Of a stretch of DNA of 64,000 nt, positions 56,222-64,000 are shown piece after piece. The position numbers were made by a program, and so were the translations under genes. The notes beneath the pieces are model-generated. The model was given only the letters and a program-made list of their open reading frames with translations, ran no database searches and had not been told where the DNA came from. This DNA comes from Paenibacillus sp. FSL R7-0204 (GTDB lineage: Bacteria; Bacillota; Bacilli; Paenibacillales; Paenibacillaceae): positions 1,860,001 to 1,924,000 of the forward strand of contig NZ_JBBOCA010000001.1 in assembly GCF_038002225.1 (NCBI RefSeq), written 5' to 3'. Numbering within the stretch: position 1 is the stretch's first letter; each line of letters starts with the position of its first letter.

Positions 56222-57382
56222 TTAGATCTGATTTGTCAATTCACTATTTCCCCGTTCATACCAATACCCCGGAACCCCCCGCGCAAGACGCAGCAGCGCC
56301 TCCAGGAAGAAGTAATCGCCCCAGATCATGAAGTCGTCCGGGGAGGCGTTGCCTCTGACCGAATAGGAGCCGTGCCGCAGAAATCCCTCTTCAGATGGGT
56401 GGCCTGCAGTGAAGTAGTGATTGATCAGCGAGTCCATGGATTTGTTCACGGCGTTACTGAAATAGTCCCGGTCGGGATCATTCTGCGGCAGATGCTCCAG
56501 CAGCTCCAGGAGACCGCATACCGTGATGGCGGAAGCGGAGCTGTCGCGTGGGGTGTCTTCCTGCTGCGGAGCATCGAAATCCCAATAGGCCACATGGTCG
56601 GCGGGGAGATGCTCCACGAAGTAGCGGGCCATTCTTTTGGAGGTTTCAAGATAATGCGGATCTTGGAAGCTGCGGTAGGCGAGAGCGAAGCCGTAGACGC
56701 CCCAGGCCTGTCCCCGCGTCCAGGTGGAGCCGTCCTGATACCCCTGCGCCGTCCCCCCGCGAAGGGCATCCCCCGACTGCTGGTCGAAATAAAAGGTATG
56801 GTAAGAAGAGTCGTCGCCCCTCACCAGGAAGCGGCGGCTTGTCTCGGCGTGGATACGGGCAGCCCTGGCATAGACCGGGTCGCCGGTCTGTTCACTGGCC
56901 CAGCAGAGGAGCGGTAGATTCATCAGGCAGTCGATGATAATCCGTCCGCCGTTGTCTTCATCGCCCTCGGGTCCCCAAGCCTGAAAGAGCTGCGGACCGG
57001 GGCGCCAGCGCTTCATTAGCTGGTCCGCTGCCTGCAAGGCGAGCAGACGCGAGGCTTCATCCTTGTCTGCGATCCAGCGGGCCTTGGCCGAGAGCGAGTA
57101 CAGGAAGCCGATATCGTGGTGATCCAGCGCCTGCCCGTCCAGCATGCGCTGGCGGAAGGAATCTGTCGCCTGGATAGCGGCGGCGTGAATCTCCGGGTCC
57201 CGGCTGTATTCATAGCTCAGCCACAGAATGCCGGGCCAGAAGCCCTCCGTCCAGTTGGTGTGGTCGGTCAGATGATATTTGCCGTCCCCCATACTTACAA
57301 TCGGAAACCTCTCACCAAATCGCTTCACATTAAGCCGCGTAGTCGTAAGCGTCTGCTCAATCGCCTGCTCCCAGTTCATCAT
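56222..57382 (-). CDS. Glycoside hydrolase family 88 (unsaturated glucuronyl/galacturonyl hydrolase)
   Basis: A 386-residue alpha/alpha-barrel enzyme. Family marks: NWTEGFWPGILWLSYE near residue 45, the catalytic-region aspartate in DHHDIGFLYS, a second in DCLMNLPLL and the TRGQAWGVYGFAL segment. GH88 enzymes hydrate the 4,5-double bond of unsaturated uronic acids made by polysaccharide lyases, so it works downstream of a lyase. GGAGGT lies 10 nt before ATG 57382 (MMNWEQ); ATG 57400 would put the ribosome site inside the gene. Confidence 0.88.
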   Translation of the reverse strand: MMNWEQAIEQTLTTTRLNVKRFGERFPIVSMGDGKYHLTDHTNWTEGFWPGILWLSYEYSRDPEIHAAAIQATDSFRQRMLDGQALDHHDIGFLYSLSAKARWIADKDEASRLLALQAADQLMKRWRPGPQLFQAWGPEGDEDNGGRIIIDCLMNLPLLCWASEQTGDPVYARAARIHAETSRRFLVRGDDSSYHTFYFDQQSGDALRGGTAQGYQDGSTWTRGQAWGVYGFALAYRSFQDPHYLETSKRMARYFVEHLPADHVAYWDFDAPQQEDTPRDSSASAITVCGLLELLEHLPQNDPDRDYFSNAVNKSMDSLINHYFTAGHPSEEGFLRHGSYSVRGNASPDDFMIWGDYFFLEALLRLARGVPGYWYERGNSELTNQI

Positions 57383-57486
57383 ACCCGCCATAACCTCCAT
57401 AATATCGCTATAGTGTGCTTAACCATATTATAAGCCGGTCAAGCTGTAGGTTTGTTGCGCAAAACTATAGTTATATTGCGGATCTG

Positions 57487-57948
57487 CTATGAACGGACCT
57501 GCCCGTAGACGCTCCAGCTGTTGACTAAATGACCGGCGGCGAACAGACAGGCTGGAACAACGAACAACCAGGACTGGAGCCATAAGCCAAGCAGCAGGAA
57601 ATAGAGAGCCGGGAAGACGGCCATAGGAACGGGGATGCCCAGCCAGGGCTTGAACAGCACCGCAAAAGCTCTCCCGCTCCGGTAATAGCGCACCCAGCAG
57701 CCGTAGTAAACCAGCAGGCAGAGTGCCATCAGAATGGCAGATACCCCCAGGGAATGAGCAGAAATCATTCGGCCGAAAAGAATGGGCATCATGAAGCAGG
57801 TGATCTGGCCTGCCCGCTCCAGGAGCGTGAAGACCAGCGGGACGGAATCCAGGGAGCGGGGAGCACTCCGGGGCGGGAAGAATATGAATATGAGATTCGG
57901 CAGTAATACGAGTAATGAGATGATAAAACCCTGAGCATGCAGTCCCAT
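57487..57948 (-). CDS. Small polytopic membrane protein, unknown family
   Basis: A 153-residue protein with about four or five hydrophobic spans (ISLLVLLPNLIFIFF first; FPALYFLLLGLWLQSWLFVV later). AGGAAGGCGG precedes ATG 57948. I do not recognise the family. An overlapping longer open frame in another register is Cys/Pro-rich and is judged a shadow. Confidence 0.6.
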   Translation of the reverse strand: MGLHAQGFIISLLVLLPNLIFIFFPPRSAPRSLDSVPLVFTLLERAGQITCFMMPILFGRMISAHSLGVSAILMALCLLVYYGCWVRYYRSGRAFAVLFKPWLGIPVPMAVFPALYFLLLGLWLQSWLFVVPACLFAAGHLVNSWSVYGQVRS

Positions 57949-58057
57949 CGCAGAAATCCGCCTTCCTGTGCGTTGATAGTGGCCGTACCTGACAAATACA
58001 TGGCATAACTCTATAATTGCATTATATATCCTAGAGAGCCTGGAGCGGGAGGAAGAT

Positions 58058-58993
58058 ATGCAATTTCAACCTATTTATGAAGACGGAGAATTAATTATGC
58101 CGAAGCTCGAGCTTGATCTGTCTGCGAACCCTTCGGTTGGTATTATCACAGATTTGAGGCGCAAGCAGTTATTAATGAAGCAATTGTCCCGGGAATCCGG
58201 CAATTATTTGTCGTGGGCCGGGCAGAACGAATATATGCGGTTGACGGTAGAGGAGCTAATCTCGTTTCTGATCCGGATGTCGGGACGCGAGGAGCGGGCG
58301 GCAGTGTTAGCTGATTATTTTGCGCTGAAGGAGGAACGTAAGGTCAGATTGATGCAGCTCAGCTCTTCGAAAAGGGTGTATGTGACCCTGCTGCGGGCTT
58401 TTTTCGCCCATCAGTCCACGCTCGTATTGGATGAGCCGTATTTCTACCTGGAGGAGCAGGACCGCCGCCAGCTGAAGCGGATACTGGATGACCTGTCGCA
58501 GCAGAAAAGGATACTCATTCTGACCTCAAATCTGGAGGATGCATTGATCTCCTGTGATGTCATCTACCGGCTGAGCGGTTCCGGGCTTCATCAGCTGGAT
58601 ATCCGCGATTCGGAAGAGGACAGGCAGGAGGCACAGAAGCAGGATGAGGCCAACATCACCTTGCAGAAGGTCTCGACCAAACGGGAGGATAAGGTGATTC
58701 TATTTGACCCGCCCGAGATTGATTTTATAGAAAGTGTAGAAGGCTCTATCCTGGTTCATGTCGGCGGTGAGCATTATGATTGTGCCCTGACCTTGACCCA
58801 GCTCGAAGCGCGGCTGCTGAACTTCGGCTTCTTCCGGTGCCACCGGTCCTACATCGTCAATCTGCAAAAGGTACGCGAGATCATTACCTGGACGAAGAAC
58901 AGCTACAGTCTGCGGCTGAACACCGGCAAGGAGGCCGTGGTTCCGTTATCCCGCTCCAAATTGCAGGAACTTAAGGCGCTGCTTAAGCTGTAA
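58058..58993 (+). CDS. ABC-ATPase-like/LytTR fusion regulator
   Basis: A 311-residue protein. Residues 20-185 resemble the second half of an ABC ATPase: signature-like LSSSKRVYVTLLRAF (101-115), Walker B TLVLDEP (121-127), switch region LILTSNLEDA with Asn where His is usual. No Walker A is seen, so it is not expected to hydrolyse ATP. Residues 215-311 form a LytTR DNA-binding domain (FRCHRSYIVNLQKVREI). It precedes a two-gene exporter and probably controls it. GGAGGAAG precedes ATG 58058. Confidence 0.75.
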   Translation: MQFQPIYEDGELIMPKLELDLSANPSVGIITDLRRKQLLMKQLSRESGNYLSWAGQNEYMRLTVEELISFLIRMSGREERAAVLADYFALKEERKVRLMQLSSSKRVYVTLLRAFFAHQSTLVLDEPYFYLEEQDRRQLKRILDDLSQQKRILILTSNLEDALISCDVIYRLSGSGLHQLDIRDSEEDRQEAQKQDEANITLQKVSTKREDKVILFDPPEIDFIESVEGSILVHVGGEHYDCALTLTQLEARLLNFGFFRCHRSYIVNLQKVREIITWTKNSYSLRLNTGKEAVVPLSRSKLQELKALLKL

Positions 58994-59098
58994 AAAGTAC
59001 CGTTCAGGCCGGAATGGGTACAATTCACCCGTTTTTGGTGGCTGAAAGGCTGGATTCTGGATAACGTTAAGCTATCAACAACTAAAGGATGTGGCAAG

Positions 59099-59944
59099 AT
59101 GGCGGTTATTCAGGTAGAGCAGGTCCGCAAGACCTTCGGGGCGAGAGATGCGCTGACAGAGGTGTCCTTCAGTATTCCAAAAGGGGAGATTTTCGGGTTC
59201 CTCGGTCCGAGCGGTGCAGGCAAAACCACCTTGATCAAGATTCTGACTGCACAGCTGAAGCCGACAGGCGGAGCGGCCAAAGTATTCGATCAGCCGGCGG
59301 AGGCGATGCAGCAGTCGGCCCAGAAGATGCGTTTTGGCATTCTGACCGATAACAGCGGCCTGTACGAGCGGTTGTCCATAGAGGAGAATCTGGAGCTGTA
59401 CCGGAAGCTGTATGATCTTCCCCGCTCTGCGGTGGATCAGGTGCTGCAGTTCGTTAATTTGAGCAGTGAGCGCAAGAAGAAAACAAATACGCTGTCCAAA
59501 GGGATGCGTCAGCGGGTGATGCTGGCCTGCGCCATTATCCATGAGCCGGAGCTGTTGTTCCTGGATGAGCCGACCTCGGCACTGGACCCTGTGAATTCAG
59601 CGCATATCTATAAAGGCTTACGTTATCTGAATGAGAAGGGCACCACCATCTTCATCACCACGCATAATATGGCGGAGGCGGAGCTGCTCTGTAACCGTGT
59701 GGCGATTCTCTATCAGGGACGCATCCAGACCATCGGCTCTCCGCGGGAGCTGAAGCGGCAGCACAGCGAGAACCTAATCCGGGTGGAGCTGACCAGCGGT
59801 GAGGTTCATGAGCTTCCGGTGGACGGGGATACGGCGGACCGGATCGCGGATTGGATGAAGCGGGGACTTATTGAACAGGTAGAGACGAAGGAACCGAGTC
59901 TGGGTGATATTTTTATCAAAATGACGGGAAGTGAGCTGCTATGA
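59099..59944 (+). CDS. ABC exporter ATPase
   Basis: A 281-residue ATPase with an intact Walker A GPSGAGKTT (36-44), signature LSKGMRQRV, Walker B LLFLDEPTSALDP and H-loop TTHN. The C-terminal extension (about 215-281) is of the DrrA/DUF4162 type. It overlaps the permease start by 4 nt. The family exports drugs, peptides or lipids; no substrate can be named. Confidence 0.9.
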   Translation: MAVIQVEQVRKTFGARDALTEVSFSIPKGEIFGFLGPSGAGKTTLIKILTAQLKPTGGAAKVFDQPAEAMQQSAQKMRFGILTDNSGLYERLSIEENLELYRKLYDLPRSAVDQVLQFVNLSSERKKKTNTLSKGMRQRVMLACAIIHEPELLFLDEPTSALDPVNSAHIYKGLRYLNEKGTTIFITTHNMAEAELLCNRVAILYQGRIQTIGSPRELKRQHSENLIRVELTSGEVHELPVDGDTADRIADWMKRGLIEQVETKEPSLGDIFIKMTGSELL

Positions 59945-60651
59945 ACATCTCCTATAAGCGGGCCAGCGCGATCTTTGTGAAGGATTATAAGGAATTCTCG
60001 CGCAATTATGCGCTGTCCATTATGCTGCTGTTTCCGATTCTGTTTGCGCTGCTGTTCAAAAGCGCAGGTGCATCCTTGCCGGGAGCGGCCGGATTTCTGT
60101 TCAACAGCTCGTTTGTCCTGCTGACCTGCTTCGCCCAAGCTTGTCTGATTGCGGAAGAGAAGGAACGTAACACACTGCGGACACTCATGATGACTCCGGC
60201 TACAACAATGGATGTGCTGATGGGGAAAAGCAGTCTGGTCTTTGTCATGTCTACGGTGGTTCTCACCATCTCTGCCTTGTTGTTTGGCTATGAGCCGGCG
60301 AATGTAGGGGCATTCGTAGCCGCGATCGTGCTTTCCATAGTACTTTACACTGCAGCCGGGACGATCTGCGGTCTCTATTCCAAAACCTTGCTTGATGCGT
60401 CCTTATCCATCATCCCGGTAGCCTTCATCTTCATGGGCGCACCGTGGGGAGCATTATTGGCGAAGGATTATCCAATATTAGGAGTGCTGGACTACATGCC
60501 AAGCAGCCAATTGATACATTTGCTGAACCTGAGCCCAGCGGGTTATTCGGCGGCAGAGGTGTGGCCGCCTCTCCTAATCATTGCAGCGTGGACAGCCGTG
60601 CTGACCCTTGTGTCTCTGGTGCTGTACCAGAAGCGGCTCCGGGACGAATAG
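59941..60651 (+). CDS. ABC-2 type exporter permease
   Basis: A 236-residue permease with about six spans and the amphipathic N-terminal element KRASAIFVKDYKEFSRNYAL. The stretch EEKERNTLRTLMMTPATTMD is the classic ABC-2 coupling motif. It pairs with the preceding ATPase. Confidence 0.88.
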   Translation: MNISYKRASAIFVKDYKEFSRNYALSIMLLFPILFALLFKSAGASLPGAAGFLFNSSFVLLTCFAQACLIAEEKERNTLRTLMMTPATTMDVLMGKSSLVFVMSTVVLTISALLFGYEPANVGAFVAAIVLSIVLYTAAGTICGLYSKTLLDASLSIIPVAFIFMGAPWGALLAKDYPILGVLDYMPSSQLIHLLNLSPAGYSAAEVWPPLLIIAAWTAVLTLVSLVLYQKRLRDE

Positions 60652-60710
60652 GCCGGCGTGGCTGTGACCATTCGTGGCGCAGGCCGCGCCACAGGCTGGA
60701 TAGACAAGTG

Positions 60711-60750
60711 GAAACGGCATTGCCGTCCTTTTAAAGGACGGTACCGTTTC
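60711..60750 (+). terminator. Hairpin after the exporter genes
   Basis: GAAACGG ... CCGTCCTTTTAAAGGACGG ... CCGTTTC forms a nested stem (outer 7 bp, inner 9 bp). No T-run follows, so it could be a factor-assisted terminator or a stabilising hairpin. Confidence 0.45.
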
Positions 60751-60803
60751 AGCGAGAAAGATAAGGATAATTATAGCGCGAAGCATATAAATTCTTATCT
60801 TTA

Positions 60804-60844
60804 CGCAAAGGAAGCCGCTCCCGGGAGGGGACGGCTTCCTTGCG
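60804..60844 (-). terminator. Terminator-like hairpin after fabV
   Basis: A stem of about 12 bp with one bulge (left CGCAAAGGAAGCCG, right CGGCTTCCTTGCG), with a CCCGGGAG loop. On the minus strand a TTT follows, only weakly T-rich. It lies 25 nt after the fabV stop. Confidence 0.5.
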
Positions 60845-60868
60845 CTGTGTACAGCAAACGTCAAGCTT

Positions 60869-62062
60869 TTATACCATGTTAGGAATCTCTACAGCGGGGT
60901 CTGTCTCAGCTTCATAGTCTACGCCTTCGGTACGGAAGCCGAACAGATGGAAGAAGTCATCCTGATAGCCTGTCAGATCCGCCAGCTCAGGCACATTATC
61001 TGTCTCCAGCTCATTCCAGCGTCTCATGACCTCGATCTGCACATCCTCGCGCATCTCCCAGTCGTCAATGCGGATCAGGTGGCTGCCGTCCGCAGCGGCT
61101 TTACCGCCGTTATACAGATGGTCCGCGAACAGACGGTACATCTGCTGGATGCAGTTCTCATGCAGCTCCTTCTCCTTCATGACTCTGTACAGGGCGGAGA
61201 TATACAGCGGCACTACCGGGATAGCCGAGCTGGACTGGGTAACCAGTGCCTTATTCACGGATACGAAGGCCCGGCCGCCTGTGGCGGAGAGCTGCTCGTT
61301 CAAGGCAATGGCGGTCTGCTCCAGATGGTTCTTCGCCTGGCCGATAGTTCCATCCCTGTAGATAGGATGCGTAATCTTGGGTCCGATATATGAGTACGCC
61401 ACGGTAGTTGCTCCGTCTGCAAGCACACCGGCCTCCTGCATCTGGCTGATCCACATGCCCCAGTCTTCTCCGCCCATTACGGCGATGGTCTGGCGGACTT
61501 CATCCTCTGTAGCCGGTTCAATGGTAACGGTGGTGACTTCTCCGGTGTGGAAGTTCATCGTCTTGTTGGAGTAGGATTCGCCTACTGGCTTAATCACCGA
61601 GGAGAACACTTCGCCGGTTACCGGATGGGCGCGGCGCGGGGAGGCTACACTGTACACGACCAGATCAACGGTGCCGAATTCGGCCTTGATCAGCTCAATC
61701 GTTGTAGTCTTGATGGCGTCCGAGAAGGCATCGCCGACGATGCTGAAGGATTTCAGCCCTTGCTTAGCCGCTTCACGTTCAAAGGCAGCAGAATTGTACC
61801 AGCCTGCGGAGGCGGTGCGGGTGCCTTCAGCAGCCTTGTCGAAGAAGACGCCGATAGTGTTCGCGCCTGCGCCAAAGGCAGCGGCAATCCGCGAAGCCAG
61901 TCCATAGCCTGTGGAAGCGCCGACGACCAGCACGTTCACCGGGCCGGTAAGCTTCTTTTGGGACCGTACATAATCGATCTGTTCCTGTATTTGTCCGGCA
62001 CATCCCTCCGGGTGAGCTGTTGTGCAGATAAAGCCGCGTGTTTTTGGCTGAATAATCATCAA
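60869..62062 (-). CDS. fabV: Trans-2-enoyl-CoA/ACP reductase FabV
   Basis: A 397-residue NAD(P)H-dependent enoyl reductase of the FabV family, the final reduction step of fatty-acid elongation. GASTGYG binds the cofactor at residues 48-54; the catalytic Tyr235-x8-Lys244 is in YRDGTIGQAK. The length is exactly typical. FabV is insensitive to triclosan, so it may back up FabI. AAAGGGGAT precedes ATG 62062. It is divergent from the serpin gene. Confidence 0.95.
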   Translation of the reverse strand: MMIIQPKTRGFICTTAHPEGCAGQIQEQIDYVRSQKKLTGPVNVLVVGASTGYGLASRIAAAFGAGANTIGVFFDKAAEGTRTASAGWYNSAAFEREAAKQGLKSFSIVGDAFSDAIKTTTIELIKAEFGTVDLVVYSVASPRRAHPVTGEVFSSVIKPVGESYSNKTMNFHTGEVTTVTIEPATEDEVRQTIAVMGGEDWGMWISQMQEAGVLADGATTVAYSYIGPKITHPIYRDGTIGQAKNHLEQTAIALNEQLSATGGRAFVSVNKALVTQSSSAIPVVPLYISALYRVMKEKELHENCIQQMYRLFADHLYNGGKAAADGSHLIRIDDWEMREDVQIEVMRRWNELETDNVPELADLTGYQDDFFHLFGFRTEGVDYEAETDPAVEIPNMV

Positions 62063-62254
62063 GGATATCCCCTTTGTTTTAGTTTTTAACTTTTTTCGTT
62101 AATATAGAGTATAGCAAATGATGGCATAGAAAGATAAGCCTTCAATATAATGAATAGCAATTTTGTATGCCTGCCGCTATGAATTTGCAACTTTTCCCAA
62201 TCCGCAGCGTCAGTGGGTAGAGAAGTTACGGATGAATTCAGGGAGGAGATTGGC

Positions 62255-63496
62255 ATGGGCAAAAGATTATCCATACTTATACTGGCCGTTTTTCTCTTGG
62301 GCGGCTGTAGTGAAGGAGGTTCGGGCATGAGCTACCCGGAGAGACAGGCTGCCGCAGCCAAGCTGGATTCAGGTCTGGCTGACAGCAGCAACCGGCTGGG
62401 CGTGAAGCTGTTCGGCCAGTTAAGGAAGCAGGGGAGCGGGAACCTGACGATATCCCCGTACAGTGTCGCTGCCGCTCTGGCCCTGGCCTATAACGGCAGT
62501 GCCGGAGAGACGGCAGAGGAGCTGGGGAAGCTGCTCGGCTATACCCCGGACGAACGGCAGAAGTTGAATACCGGCCATCAGTCATTAATGAAGCTCTTGA
62601 ATTATGGAGGACCGGGCGTGGAGCTGAAGATCGCGAATTCAGTCTGGGGTATGAAGGGCTTGCCGCTGCGGAGGGACTACCTCAAGACCGGTAAGGATTT
62701 CTATGATGCGCAGATTAAGACTACGGACCTGGAGGCAGAGAAGTCTGTAAAGGAGATTAACGGATGGGTGGCAGACCATACGGGGGACAAGATTCAGGAG
62801 ATGCTCACGAAGCCGCCCGGACCGCAGGCTGTGGCTGTCTTGGTCAACGCTCTGTATTTCAAAGGCGGCTGGAAGGATGTGTTCGAGGAAGAGGCTACGA
62901 AGCAGGCGGACTTTTATCCTCCGGACGGACCGGCAGTGCAGGTAATGATGATGAAGCGGAGCGGTATGTTCGAGTATGCCACTCATGAGCGTTGGCAGGC
63001 GGTTAAGCTTCCCTACGGAGAGGGACAGATGGAGATGATAGTGATCCTCCCGGGTGAGCAATCCTCGCTGCAGGAGCTTACGGACGGGCTGGAAGCGGAT
63101 GGCTTGCCGCTGGAGGAGGATTACACCAGTTCCCGGGGGACGCTGCTGCTGCCAAGATTCACGGCCAGCTATGGTACAGAACTCTCCAAGGTCCTGCAGA
63201 CGCTGGGTGTGAAGCTTGCCTTTGACCCGGGCCGGGGTGATTTTTCCCTTATGTCGGATCTGGACAGCCCGATCTATTTCGAACAGGTCATCCACAAAAC
63301 CTATATCGATGTAAACGAACGGGGAACGGAAGCGGCGGCTTCCACTGTAATTGATATGCGTGCCGGATCAGCGCCACCTGTAGACATGCCCTTTGAAATG
63401 AACGTCAACCGGCCGTTCCTGTTCATGATCCGGGACGCGCAGAGCGGAGTCACGCTGTTCCTTGGGACGATAGAGAATCCGCAGCGCACGGATTGA
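62255..63496 (+). CDS. Lipoprotein serpin
   Basis: A 413-residue serpin (serine-protease inhibitor) on the outer face of the membrane: signal peptide with lipobox LGGC (Cys18), then the serpin fold from about residue 45. Family marks: NALYFKGGWKDVF, VIHKTYIDVNERGTEAAAST and the end RPFLFMIRDAQSGVTLFLG. The hinge ERGTEAAAST (about residues 352-361) is the Ala-rich pattern of inhibitory serpins, so it should trap a protease; the exposed loop that follows is VIDMRAGSAPPV. AGGGAGGAG precedes ATG 62255. Confidence 0.9.
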   Translation: MGKRLSILILAVFLLGGCSEGGSGMSYPERQAAAAKLDSGLADSSNRLGVKLFGQLRKQGSGNLTISPYSVAAALALAYNGSAGETAEELGKLLGYTPDERQKLNTGHQSLMKLLNYGGPGVELKIANSVWGMKGLPLRRDYLKTGKDFYDAQIKTTDLEAEKSVKEINGWVADHTGDKIQEMLTKPPGPQAVAVLVNALYFKGGWKDVFEEEATKQADFYPPDGPAVQVMMMKRSGMFEYATHERWQAVKLPYGEGQMEMIVILPGEQSSLQELTDGLEADGLPLEEDYTSSRGTLLLPRFTASYGTELSKVLQTLGVKLAFDPGRGDFSLMSDLDSPIYFEQVIHKTYIDVNERGTEAAASTVIDMRAGSAPPVDMPFEMNVNRPFLFMIRDAQSGVTLFLGTIENPQRTD

Positions 63497-63536
63497 GTTC
63501 AAGCTGGGATGAATTTCAAGCATTTACGCATAAATG

Positions 63537-63580
63537 ATCCCTTCACAGGTCACAATAGGAAAAAACCAGAATGAAGGGAT
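63537..63580 (+). promoter_or_regulatory. Inverted repeat covering the next gene's ribosome site
   Basis: Arms ATCCCTTCA (63537-63545) and TGAAGGGAT (63572-63580) are perfect complements with a 26-nt loop. The second arm contains the AAGGGA ribosome site of the gene at 63585, so the folded mRNA would hide it. Confidence 0.45.
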
Positions 63581-63584
63581 TAAC

Positions 63585-64000
63585 GTGAATGCTTTTCGCC
63601 TGAAAAAACAACTGTGGCGGCGGTGGAGACGCTGGAAGAAAGCGCCCTGGGTAGGTGCTGCATGCCTGGTGCTGACGCTGCTCGCCTGGCGCGGCATGCA
63701 GGTTCCGGAAGAGATCAGCTCGCTGCTTGAATCTTCGTCATTCCTGAGCGGCAATGCAGGGCAGAACCTGGAGCCCGGGAGCAGCTTACCGGCTGTAGCC
63801 GCCGTATATAACCATACAGACGATGATACCGAAGAGGATGCCGCCGTGATGAACAGTCAAGAGCTGCTTAAGGCTGTGCACAAGGAAGCCATCAGCAGAA
63901 CGGTGCATCTCAAGACCCTCTATGTAGCCGGTGAAGAGGTGCAGACCCTGCCCGGTAAGCAGACCCCGGCCCAGCTTAACGAACTGATTGTCCGGCATGC
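63585..64000 (+). CDS. Membrane-anchored protein, possibly BofC-like (partial)
   Basis: Open from GTG 63585 to the window end (138 codons, no stop). The start is strongly basic (KKQLWRRWRRWKKAPW), followed by one span (VGAACLVLTLLAW, about residues 23-36), then an acidic linker and the segment SRTVHLKTLYVAGEEVQTL. The last stretch is weakly like the start of the BofC N-terminal domain (VHL-x-x-x-Y-x-x-G-E), a regulator of SpoIVB in sporulation; this is a tentative match. The gene continues beyond the window. Single-span topology is visible. Confidence 0.5.
   Translation, partial: MNAFRLKKQLWRRWRRWKKAPWVGAACLVLTLLAWRGMQVPEEISSLLESSSFLSGNAGQNLEPGSSLPAVAAVYNHTDDDTEEDAAVMNSQELLKAVHKEAISRTVHLKTLYVAGEEVQTLPGKQTPAQLNELIVRH

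Noticed and set aside
57428..58006. A 192-codon minus-strand frame overlapping the small membrane protein
   Set aside because: Composition is rich in Cys, Pro, His and Arg, like an out-of-frame reading; the overlapping 153-residue frame has a good ribosome site and clear membrane spans.

Overview
The window is chromosomal DNA of an endospore-forming Gram-positive of the Paenibacillus type. Four things point there: a complete 16S-23S-5S rRNA operon with Paenibacillus-like 16S sequence; the Bacillales gene order spoIIB-maf-radC-mreBCD-minCD-spoIVFAB-rplU-prp-rpmA-spo0B-obg-pheB; sporulation genes (SpoIIB-, SpoIVFA/B-, Spo0B- and SafA-like); and moderately GC-rich coding sequence with strong Shine-Dalgarno sites and frequent GTG/TTG starts.

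Region 1 (1-15.3 kb, + strand) is the conserved core: a glycosyltransferase, a SPOR-domain SpoIIB-like protein, a small DUF4321-type membrane protein, Maf, RadC, the cell-shape genes mreBCD, the division-site genes minCD, the spoIVFAB intramembrane-protease pair, an RNase G/E protein, the L21 leader with rplU-prp-rpmA, spo0B and obg. Region 2 (15.4-18.2 kb) is a three-gene SPFH/zinc-ribbon/membrane-protein operon set between obg and pheB. Region 3 (18.2-24.6 kb) is an amino-acid operon (pheB, hom, thrB, pheA, ilvE) followed by a SafA-like LysM spore-coat gene.

Region 4 (24.6-31.6 kb) is the rRNA operon with clear 16S and 23S processing stems, a broken kinase-like gene after 5S, and seven tRNA genes (Glu, Val, fMet, Asp, Gly, Arg, Leu). 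Behind the tRNA-Glu and tRNA-Arg genes the 3' end of the tRNA is repeated about 115-120 bp downstream, and in both places a related 53-55 nt sequence sits where the T-loop should continue. This is the most unusual signal in the window.

Region 5 (31.6-48.7 kb) is accessory. It holds a D-2-hydroxyacid dehydrogenase/LysR divergent pair, a broken VOC gene, and a carbohydrate-use locus: a GHL6/GH151-like glycosidase, two AraC regulators, an SGNH hydrolase, a membrane-bound AraC sensor-regulator, an LplBCA-type sugar ABC transporter and a 1255-residue secreted beta-helix protein with a duplicated C-terminal module.

Region 6 (48.7-64 kb) holds a Bce-type antimicrobial-peptide detoxification module (RR, HK, ATPase, permease) with a recognisable BceR-type operator, a methyltransferase, an MBL-fold hydrolase, two membrane proteins, a GH88 enzyme, an exporter preceded by an unusual ABC-ATPase-like/LytTR fusion regulator, the enoyl reductase FabV, a lipoprotein serpin, and the start of a membrane-anchored protein cut by the window edge.
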